Positions 13,982 to 26,100 of a stretch of 64,000 nt of DNA are shown piece by piece. How positions within the stretch are numbered: the first letter of the stretch is position 1; the number at the start of each line of letters is the position of its first letter. The notes below the pieces were generated by a model, which worked only from the letters and a program-made list of their open reading frames with translations, ran no database searches and had not been told where the DNA came from. The translations under genes were made by a program, and so were the position numbers. Source of the DNA: Metaphire vulgaris (lineage: Eukaryota > Annelida > Clitellata > Crassiclitellata > Megascolecidae). The stretch is taken from assembly GCA_018105865.1 (NCBI GenBank), contig CM030868.1, positions 10,273,745-10,337,744 on the forward strand. Direction: 5' to 3'.

Positions 13982-16900
13982 CATTTAATGTTGAACACAC
14001 TAGACTGGTGCTAAATTAAAGGCATGGTCCGATTTCAGATCCTGTCTCTTATTAGCAACACTCTGAAATGGCATTCCCCTGTTTACGTTCAGTCTCTAAT
14101 AAATCACTCTGTTTCTATTCCTGGAAGATCGCATTTGCACTCGGTAGACAGTTTTGATACATTTTTAGCACGAGCAGCAGTTGCTGGTCTACAAAACGTA
14201 GCAATCACTGGTGCTGGCGATGATTTAATGTTGTCGTCAAGACGAACTTCACATGTGAGAGCTACTGCTCTAACACACCGCAGGACCTTTCTCATTTCGT
14301 GTCCTATGTCGAGCGAACGTCGCCTCTGAACACTGCTACAAAATGGTGACATAGAAAATGTCCAGTATATTACTATAGTAGTTATTGACAAAGATATTGT
14401 ATTTGTCTTACTCTTGGCTCTGTTGAATGCATTCACATCACTTATTATATATTTCCTGCATCGATATTTTGATATGTAGTTTTTAATTCAGCGTGGCTTA
14501 TTGTTGACTGTATGTATTTGTTTAGAGCTTGAACGAGAATGTAGAGTCAATCCGATGGGTACAGGCTATGTTGGATCGGAGGCAAAATCTTCTTCTGGTG
14601 ACACTTGCATCGCCTGGTCTGGAGTCATCTTTGATTATGATCCATTGACAATGAAGATCAACAGTAATGACGTTAAGAACCATTGTCGCAATATGATTGG
14701 AGCAAATACGTTTCTCCAACCGTCTTGTTTCGTTTATAAAACGGATTTCTTTAAGTTCGTAACGCAGCAACTTTCTCCATGCAACATACGATACTGTGGT
14801 AAATAGCTGATATTATTACAAAATACCTCGAGTTTTATAAAAATAATAATAAACTACGAAAGACAGGTCAATTAAAGTAGAAATCAAAATTAAAATTGTA
14901 GCGGAATCATGATTCAGCCAAAACATTGTGGTTAGATACATATGTCTTTTTGCTGAATTATCATTAATATTATATGACTCTTCACGCACATTGACTCATT
15001 CACAAAGTGGAAAATGACAAGTGCATAGTAAGTCAAGGGTGAACAACTTGCCAAAATTCGCCAGGCAGTGGTTTGAATCAGATTCGAACCCGCTCCACTA
15101 AGGTTGCGTGACTAGAATCTTAAAGCTACCGTACACCCTACAACTGAATTATAGAGCTATGACCCAGCAATAAGATCAGTGGCGTACCTAAGCGTGGCAA
15201 AAGAAAAGAACGGTAATTATAATTCAAGATGTTGTGCGCAAAAAAAGCAAGATAAATCGCTTTGTTTAAGCTTGTAACTGTTATTGGCGATTCATTTTGC
15301 ATATATATTAGACCTATGGATTCTTTACTATTGAATTGACATTGTCAGTAATAACTAAAAGCAAAACAAAACTAGTTGTAGCCTTCACCTTATTAAATAA
15401 TGATTTCATTTAAGAATTTGTATCACATTTACTGATGAACAAATTGAAGCAACGAAGGGTTGGGATAGGGGATCGGCATCTTCCATGGACTGGCGGCACC
15501 TGGGATTTGGAGGGCGTCACCTATGACACCGTTCCCGTCGCCAATTACCCTAGGTCGCCACTGGAGAAGATATCGTTGCTTTGCTGGAATATCCTTTTCA
15601 GTGTGTTGATATTTCCATTTTGAATTTTGCCGATTCATTCGTCTCTAATAGAATAACTGTTACATAAAATTCTTGAGGTATTACTGCATATTAAATTTTA
15701 TTTTTAACTTTTAATATCTACAGAAGATAGGCATAACTTAACTGCTGGGATATTAGTTTATTTGTGATATTCGTTTTCAGAGTGTCGCATTGACAGTTAC
15801 TTTCAATGTCATGACGGATTTTGTATTCCGCGACAGTTGATCTGCAACGGAGTCAATGAGTGCGTCGACAGAAGCGACGAGGAGCCCGACAGTTGCCGTA
15901 AGTTTTCTATTAAAAATTATCATGAAATGAAATCTATTGCTGCTATCAAATTAATTATTTGGTATGACCATATTTTGAAAGAATACCATTTTACTTCGTA
16001 ACGACGTAAAGCATGTTGACACCAAGGGACTGCATTTAATATGTTAACTGTTTGGCATTGTATGCCGCACGCAAAAGGTTTTTGTAATTGCAAACTCAAA
16101 GGGAAAAGTTGCAGCACACTCAACAGAGAGAAGAGAATAAAAGGCTACATGAGTGAAAAGTGGGTTTTAATCCAGAGAAGATCCTATTAAGTAGCAGTGA
16201 TGCTGACAAAGACTGACCTCCAAGCACGAGGATGAGGAGAAGAACCGACACCCAACCGACGAAGGATATGGAAGAGGACCGACCTCAGGGACGAGGATAA
16301 CAAACGAGGACAGACCTTCCAAGGACAAGGATGAGGACGAGGAGACTAGAGTTGTGCGGGTACAGCAGAGGTCGATATATATATATATTTTAAAATGCAA
16401 TACGTTTATTGCCCGAAGAGCAGTGTAGTACAAATAAGATGCAATTGAAGAAGGAGATCGAATATGGCATAAGAAATAATATTAAGAATGAATATGCTTA
16501 ACTATGGAACGCACAATGCGAAATTGGGCCAATGTCTGCAAAAACGTCCCACCATTAATCTTTAGCGTTATTATTTGATTATGTTGCCTGTTTTTAGCGA
16601 CAAAGATAGGAATCACGTGTGACTTCGAGGACGATTATCTGTGTGGTTATAAGACGAACCTTCCAGGATTCCTTCCTTTCAACCGAATTCAAATCGAAGA
16701 TACCAACGACATCGATTTCCGAGGCATCACGACAGACGCCAGCGGATCTGTTGACGGTCCCTATATTAATATTAGCAATGGTTAAATATCGTAGTAAATC
16801 TACATTATATTCATGAGAAACGTAGAAATTTGAAAATGGCATCATACAAAAATGGTGCATCAGTTTAGCATGCGGTTTGCAATGGTTCTCCAGCAAAACC

Positions 16901-19900
16901 TCCGACTTATAAAAGGTAATCCTTGTAAAAGAATGCGGGTCTGCCCCTCTATTGTTGCAGCTGATGTCGTTGTCGCAAGGAAAGTAATCTTAAGAACTAT
17001 TTCTCCCATTTCGAGTTTTATTTGTATCGTATTAGATAACATTAATACGAATTTAGATTTAACTTGCCATTCGCTTTTTATCCCAAAGAGGTATGCTGAT
17101 TAAATCGGGTTTTATAGTTAATATCACGACTCAAGATGGACAATTGAACATTATTAAAATAAAAGCAGAAATTAGTCCACCGATAGATAGGCCAGGAATA
17201 GGGAATAGGAGGCGATAGATCCTGCTTAGCTGCGTAAGTCAAAGGTCACGAATTCAGACTTAAAAGATGGGAAGGCCTTTGGGTAACCCATCAGCGGAGC
17301 TGTCTGTACAATTTGTCTATGCTAAACGCAGATCTATTCTAGTTCAGAATTTCTAACATATAAATTGAATATGGCACTATCTCTATTCTCACATAAAACT
17401 GTTAAAGAAATCTCCATCTTCGATAAGTGCCAATTCTATCAATTTCGGAAAACTAATGCACTAGAGTGTCGTTGTCGCCCGAATCTACATCACTAATTGC
17501 AAGGAAATGCCTAAAATGTTGGGTTTAAAATTGTTTCAGATACAATTGCAAATTCGCACCTAAAGCCTATGCCACTGCACAGACACACTGCAGTTCGCAC
17601 CATTTAAGCACGATGGGCTGACAGGTTGATGTTCCAGAAGCTAAGGAAGAGAAATAGAACTAAACTTCTAAAGGAAAACTTCCTTTTATGATATTTCGCT
17701 CGACAGAATTTGTTTATGGTCAATAATGCAAATTTTCTCCTGAAGAGGCCATTGAACTAATTTTTAATACCTGAAGGTAAACTTGTACTTTTGACCGGTT
17801 CACATGGAAGTTCACGGCAATGTAGTCAACATTAAAAAAACCGTAACAGATTTACAAAGAGAATGCGAGACGAGCACAAAATAAAAACATGAATTAACCC
17901 CTTAACTGGGGATCCCAGATATATCTGTCCATTTTACATTGAGTTACAGTTAAATACACGATTAAGGGGTTAAGCAAATGTTATCCTCGACCGTCTTTAA
18001 GGAGTCTTTCAGCATATTTTGGCATATGAAAAAGGTAATCGTATAACTTGATAATATGACAAATGCATTACGAATATTGGTATTATTGCTCGTTGTACAT
18101 TAGGTCACTACATGACGGTCACTTCAGATCCCAGCAACAATTTCATCAAAATGCAGCTCATGTCTCAACTGGTCAATTTGACTCAACCGAAGACACTACA
18201 GTTCTCCTACATCGTTTCCACAACACTAGAATCTGATGGAGGTCCACTTCTTAGTGTATTGCAATATCCATTGCTTAACTTTCCAGTGGAGATTTATCGA
18301 ATTGCCAACAATGGACTGCAGAGCGTCTGGAAAATCGCTAGACTATGTCTTCCTCGAGGAGTGTATTACTTGGTATTCGAGGCAACGATGGGAAATGAAA
18401 TTGGTAGCCTTATAGCAATTGATAACATCCAACTCTTGGAAGACATTTGCGACGATTTCAAAAGTTCTGTGAAAAGCATTAATGGTAATTTACTGACCAT
18501 TTGACCATTTGACCAGTTAGAAACGTCGTTTAATGATTTGCCGACGCAGCTAAACAGCGCATATTACCGAGTAGATGTTTTCTCTTCAAAATTGACATGT
18601 AGGCTTGGATATTTTCTTATATCATTATTTGCAACACAGAGCATATGAACAACACCAATTTCGATATATTCTTTTCTAATATACTCAATGCAGAAAGAGA
18701 AGACCGTTGAGTTGCAGGACCAACTTGGGACAAATGGAGGTCCCGGAAACATGGGTGGATTGGCAGTATAGTAATATATGGCCTACATCAGTGGCTTCAA
18801 AATATTGAAGTGAAAATTCTGTGTAATGTAATGCAATGTAATAAACTATTTATCTAGCGCCTCCTCGATTCATAATCACTGAAAAGCGCCCCCTCGGCGA
18901 CTAACACTGTGCACCTGCAAGGTCCGCGTCGGTAGAACTGCTGACAGCGCCGACATGTGGACCTATGCGGATAGGCAGATGACAATCATAAAAACCCACT
19001 TGGACGGTGGAAAGGAATTCGCTGGCGTTACGAAATCCGGCGAGAGAGCGATCCTGCTCAATAAAATGTTTTTCTAGTACCGTCTCGACAGAGAAGAACA
19101 AAAGAAGGTGGTATTGAGGGTGCGCGCGGTATAGTAAAAGTAAAGGTTTTCACCCGTAGGCTCACGCCCGTAGGGTCCGGTGCTGATCCCCATATTTAGT
19201 AGCCAGCAGCCCATAGGTGGCTAAGCCATACATCGGCGGACGGTGGCCAGTCTCTTCCGCCGAACCTATGGTTACTATCGCAATGTTGCCATTGCTACTC
19301 ATTTTTGATGTTACTACCGCCCTCTAGCGATTAAGGCTGAGTCGACCTTAGGGGCTCCTACGGGATTGAACCCGTGTCGTCGGCGTGCCTGCCCAGTGAT
19401 ATTACCACTCATCTATCTTCCCGCCCGGTATACATACATTTATACGGCAACCTTTGCGTACGTCGCAATGTGAAAACACGGAATAAGACGCAGCGCGCTA
19501 GAACAATTTTTATACATGCGATCGCAATTTCGCACAAAACTGGTGTAGCATACTATATTAACTCCCATGTAATAATAATTCCCCCGTCATTATTATATTG
19601 TATACATAATAATAAGTTAATAACTCCCTTCATTATAATATATAATAATAACACCCCTAGCTTTATAGAAGCCAGCTGCGGCAGTGATGCAAATTGTAAA
19701 TTTTTAAGGATTTGAATTTGTTTCAATTATTTTATTCGGGATATTCGAAACTGTGGGCGAAAAGTTTTGATCTTTCCGTAATTTTAAAACTTATTTCGTT
19801 CTGGTTCATGTCGGTATTTGCACAAGCAGTCAATTCTTGCTCGAATTTTTAAAAACAAATTGCAATATTAAAAAATTGAGAAACAATCAGTAGTCTCATT

Positions 19901-22900
19901 TGCTAAATAGTAAACACTTAGGCAAAAGAATAAAATACAGTTGAGTTACCCCTATTTGTTCTGGGGAGTTATTATTATATAGAGTTATTACCTGCATCTT
20001 GGATGATCTCGCACCGGTCAAATCAAGCAAATTGAGGACCCGGCTCTGTCGACCGTTTTATGGCGCTGATTGCAGACAGGCCCGTCGAGTCGCACGTCGC
20101 CTGGAGCGAGTCTATTTGAAGAATAGGGGGACTGACCGAGAATCCGACGCATTTAACTCTTGGCGCACCGCGCTTAAAGCGAGTAGGCGCTTAGTTAGAT
20201 GCAAAGGACGCAAATATTGGAATCGAACTCTGCAGGATGGCAAACAAGACACTAAGCGGATGTGGAGTAACCTTGACAAGCTGCTGGGTAAAGAGGATTC
20301 TAGCTCAAAGGCATGTCTTGAATTCTCAGCTGATGACTTTCATCGACATATCGGTGATAAGATTGATAACATTCGAAACAAGACGTCTTCAGCTGTGCCT
20401 GTGACGTTCACTCATTACTCTGGACCTGACCTTTTGGAATTCATAGACCCAACGACTGAGGAAGTCATAGAGCTTGTCAGATCATCGTCTAATAAGTATT
20501 GCCTCCTGGATCCACTTCCTACATGGCTCCTAAAAGATTCGATTGATGTGCTTGCACCATTCTTGAGGACACTTATGACTGCTTCTTTGAACAGTGGGGA
20601 GTTCCCGCTGTCATGGAAACGAGCCATCGTTATACCACATCTCAAACGGCCAGGACTCGAACAAAACGATGTGGTTAACTACAGACCTGTCTCCAACCTA
20701 CCCTTTCTCTCCAAGCTACTGGAGAAATTCGTCAACAAGCAGCTGGTCGCTCATCTTGTGAAGAATGATCTTATGCCAAAGAACCAGTCAGCATACCGAA
20801 AGGGGCACTCCACCGAGACAGCCATACTAAGAATCTACAACGACATTGTAGACGCCATTGCCAATGGTCGTGTAGCTGTTCTTTGCCTCCTCGACCTATT
20901 CGCGGCCTTTGATACTGTCGATCATGCTACCCTCATTCGACGTCTTGAAATATCTTATGGCCTCAAGGGGCAGGTCTTATCCTGGCTCCGTGACTATGTA
21001 ACGGGCAGAATGCAGTCGGTCCGCTGTAACGGCCGAACGTCATCATACAGCAATGTCCTGAGTGGTGTTCCCCAGGGGTCTGTGTTGGGCCCTCTTTTGT
21101 TCATATTGTATGTTGCTGATGTTGGCCGAATCATCAAAGCCTTTCAGTGATGGGTAATTGCCCTTTTTTATCTAATTAATTAGAATTAGAATTAGTTGAA
21201 ATTTTACAATTACAATTAGAATTAGAATTAGCAAAATTTCACAACCAATTAATTAGAATTAGAATTAGATACTTTCTAATTCAATTAGAATTAGCAATTG
21301 GAAGTGCAGTGATAAAAATTGCGATGCATTTTAATGTAATGGCGAAAATTAATTTCATCCTCCGTAATCTAGATTATATCAGAATTGCATTTTGCAAGTA
21401 AAAGTGACTCAAACAAAGTATCATCTAGTCAATTTCATTTTCTCCTATCATTAAGAATAAATCCACTGCACTAAATGATCTTTCAATAGCAGCAGATGTG
21501 GCCGGTACAATATGATGCTGCAAATGTAGCTGGTATAAACAGGGAAAGTTCAATTTATGGTCCTCCCAAAAAGAAATACAATTAGTGTTCATATTGGTTG
21601 GAGTATATAAGTAACTTTGGAGCTCTTCAGTTTCTGTTGACGCCAGCAAAGTTTCTTCCATATATCCAAATAGATCGTTGTGGGACTTAATTTGAGGTGT
21701 GACTGATTTGTCATTGTCCATAGCTGGTGTCAAAGGTGTATTGTTTATCTGCTTTGAAACTGAATTTACTTGATGTTTAATTTGTCCTTGAACAAAATAT
21801 CCTTCCTCAGCACTCTCTATCCACTTGAGTTTGAATCGTGGTTCCAAAGCACTTGACACAAGCAAGTGTGCTAATTAGGCAACTAATTGTTTTTTTCAAT
21901 TACAATTAGCAAGCTAGTCATTAGAATTAGAATTAGAATTAGCAATATTTTGGAAGTAATTGATTAGAATTAGAATTAGACAGATAGCTAATTCATTAGC
22001 TAATTAATTAGAATTAGAAATTGAATTACCCATCACTGAAGCCTTTGGACTAGACTCGCACAGTTATGCTGATGATAGCCAAATATATTCCTTCTGTCTA
22101 CCGGCAGACTCGGACAGATTGCGGTCAAGGATCATTGAATGCATAGCTGAGGTCAAATCATGGATGTCATCTAATCGCCTGTCGCTTAACTCAGGGAAGA
22201 CTGAGTTCCTTTGACTAAGCTCCCCGAGAAGGAGATCCCAAATAAACAGGACACCGTTTGAAATAGAGGACACTGTCATTGCTCCCTCAACCACCGTAGG
22301 AGTTGTGTTGGCTCATTATTCGCGACTGCTCGGCGTTATTTTTGATGAGACACTGTCGTTCACGGATCATATAAGTAATGTGACACGTGTCTGTTATTAT
22401 CAGTTGCGGAGAATCAGAAGCATCAGGCGATATATACCAATGGATGCTGCGATACAACTGATTCGGGCGCTTGTTCTATCCAGGGTTGACCAATGCAATG
22501 GAGTCCTCCTCGGCCTTCCAGAGAGCCAGCTAAGCCGCCTCCAGTCGGTGCTCAATGCATCCTCTCGCTTGATCTTTGGAGCCCGCTGGAATGATCACGT
22601 GACACCGTTGCTTAGAGACAAGCTTCACTGGCTTGGGGTTCGAGAACGCATCACCTACAAGCGATGCCTGATTACATATCGGGCCCTGAACGACACCACC
22701 TGTCCTGACTACATATCAACACTCGTATGTAGGGCAACGACGAACAACAGACGCGCGGAACTTCGATCCAGTAGTCGGACATTTTTGATCGTCCCTCCGC
22801 CTTCGAAGACTGCCGTGTTTGGTGACAGATCAGTCACGCGGGGAAACCCAGCCCTGTGGAACTCGTTGCCGAGCGATGTTATTAATGCGAAGTCCGTCGG

Positions 22901-23074
22901 CTGTTTTGAGAAGCTCCTATAAAGACACACTTATTTACCATCTCTTATAAGTGACTCCTTTGTAAAGCGCTCTTGACTTTAGCTCCAGTTATGCCACTGC
23001 GCTATATAAATTGTCGTAGATAATATTAATAATAATAATATTATTATAAATATAATAATGACGGTGTGATTAAT

Positions 23075-23134
<60 letters not shown>

Positions 23135-26100
23135 TTGACAGGGCAGTCATTATTATATGGGAATAATTATTGTATGGGAGCCATTATTATATGGGAATAA
23201 TTATTGTATGGGAGTCATTATTATATGAGAATAATTATTGTATGGGAGCCATTATTATATGAGAATAATTATTGTATGGGAGTCATTATTATATGGGAAT
23301 AATTATTGTATATGGGAATAATTATTGTATGAGAGTTATTATATGGGAATAATTATTGTATGAGTCATTATTATATGGGAATAATTATTGTATGGGAGTC
23401 ATTATTATATGGGAATAATTATTGTATGGGAGTCATTATTATATGGGAATAATTATTGTATGGGAGTCATTATTATATGGGAATAATTATTGTATGGGAG
23501 TCATTATTATATGAGAATAATTATTGTATGGGAGTCATTATTATATGAGAATAATTATTGTATGGGAGTCATTATTATATTCTATACCCGTATGACGGTC
23601 AGAGGACGGCATGAACTATTCGGAAACCGACGATTAAGACGTGGCCTTGCAATTGGCACAAAAGCCAATGCCGGACGTCGGTAATTGGATAGAACGGCGA
23701 AATCCTAAATCTAATCTAATCTTAAACTTCTATAGCGCCACTTTCATAATGCACAGGAGCATCAATCGATGGCACACCAAATCCAAATCACTAAAGATCC
23801 AGGTCAAATCCAGGGTATCCGGCCGAACAAACGGGTGACAGTTTATGGTGGATAAGCCCGGTCAAAAACATGGGTCTTTAATCTTGCTCTAAAATTTGTA
23901 ATGAATCTGCAAAATCCACGACACGCAGACACATGTTGGCAACAGGAAGAAGACATTACATAATTCATTACACTAAACTGTAGTAAGAAATAACAACGAA
24001 ATGCAGTCTAAGATAATGTGAATGCTCATGCGGTTGATGACAGCATACCGACAACATCAGTCAAACAAGTGGCCAGCGTATATATTGACAAATTGGGACA
24101 GTAATGACAAACACCCAGTCTCTGCATTTTTTCAGGTAATTCGTCAGTCAACTGTACATTTCGTGGAAACGATTTGTGCGGATACGGTTTCCTCACAACT
24201 AGCACAGCTTTCGACATTACACAAAAATTCGGTTTCCTGGAGCTATTAGAAGGTTAATTCAAATGTAGCTAAGTCGTCATAGAAATATATAATGCGTATA
24301 ACACTGTTAAATGTATATTTTAATGATACCAAACAATAACTAAAGTAGAAGTCTTGTTGCAAATCATACGATTGCACTACTACTGTATATGCGCACTAAA
24401 ACGACCTTCAATTTCAAATCAAGTTCCATTGTAAATGTAATTATATCTTTAAAAACTTTTGGTAAATTTGTCTGTTTCTAATTAGGCAAGTACCGTGTAA
24501 GCTTATAATTTTTTTTATTGGTAAAACTGTATTGTGGGTTTTCAGTTGATTGCTTTGCTTGTCTGTCTCGTATAATTGAACACGTGTTATGTCATGCATA
24601 TCATGAGCTGAGCTGGAAAATTTTTTTTAAAATGTGTACTAAAACGACCTTCAATTTTAATTCAAGTTCCATTTTTGAGTATTGTTACAGGAGGTTGCGC
24701 TTGGACTCATTATAAAGCATCGGGAATGATCGAGTCATACTTGAGAGAGGATGAAGACTATCTAGATGGTTGTGACTGGCAAAGGCATGACATTTATGCT
24801 CCACTTGTCAGCATCTTCAGTTTTTCTATCACAAAGTATAACCTTAGCGGCAATTGCGAGCAGGAAAATATTACGGTAAGGATGAATCCTCTCTTTGATA
24901 GTCAATAAATACATTTATTGCACCGGACATATTTGCAGATATGAAACTGAGTTTTCTGTACGGTGCTTGCTTTATTGATTCATCAGGTCTTTCATATTTC
25001 CGGTTGGCGCCGGTTATTTCCGGTTGGCGCCGGTTAATGGCGGCCAGCATGCTCGTGTGCATGCCTCGAAAAAGCGTCGTTCTGGGTAGTTCGACAATAT
25101 TTTGCGCTCGTTTCAGCGCAAAATGTGCGAGTAGTGACCTTCTTGTCATTTTCGGGATGTCCTCTGCGCTTCTCTCGAATGGATTCGGACGGTTTTAGTC
25201 GCTGATTCGTCGCGTGTCTGGTCCACCATTTTGTTCTGCGATTTTTCATCGATGCTGTTTGGCAGACCTACAGAATAGATACCCGTATCGGAATGCTACG
25301 ACTTCCGTTGTAATCGTAACCTGGAATTCCATCCTAAGTCGGATTTACCTAGTTCGGCGACGGTCTATTTACGGGAGTGCGCAACTCAGAAATTCTCCGT
25401 GTGGTCTTGTCTCGCGGACAGTTCTCACAACATCTGCGGAATTTCAACATCTTATCCTGTGTTTTGTTCCTTTGACGTGTCTGTTGCGGACGGTTCTACA
25501 GCGGAAGGTCGCTTTCTACGGGGATTCACCATCGTGTGTGTTAGGGCGGCGATTTCCTTCGTTTCCATCAGGGCGGACTGTACGCTGTCTTAAATTGTGT
25601 GTTTTCCTACGTTCGCCATCGGCTGCCAAATTATGTCAAAGCGCCTTTGATTTAGGCCTTCGTCGTGCGTACGGCGCTATAGATGTCTTTGAGAAAGATA
25701 AAGATAAAGATAAAGATAAAGATAAAGGTTTCTGCATAAATAAATTGTCGACTTCAACCATGAATGGTGCCACTTGAAGTCATGTCACTGAGAATGTTGT
25801 AGAGCACAGTTGGTAAAATGGAGAATTAAAAGCGATAGCCATCAGTTAGTATTGTCAGTCATTCAAGGAGCAGAATAGTTGGGGTCCTTAACGTCCGCTC
25901 GATTAGCTCCATTAGATTCGTCTGCGTTTCACGTTGAGGTGAAGTGTCATTGAAGTGGCATTGATTGACTCGCAAGAGGCGCTTTGGTAGCTGTCCCACA
26001 GGTACTGTGCCTGCCTGCCCGGCTTCAACCAGAATAAAAATGTTCATCAGAAATTCGTCGAGTAGGTCCTGAACGTTGTCCAGTTTGTCATTTACGGACC

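Noticed and set aside
13813..13998. Minus-strand ORF with Tyr-Ile repeats
   Set aside because: Translation of the TA microsatellite.
23141..23580. Regular repeats that could suggest a CRISPR array
   Set aside because: The units are directly tandem with no unique spacers and the context is animal intronic DNA; it is a minisatellite.
25214..25777. 187-codon ORF in an R1 retroposon
   Set aside because: The frame is not kept in the sister copy at 36264, so it is not coding.
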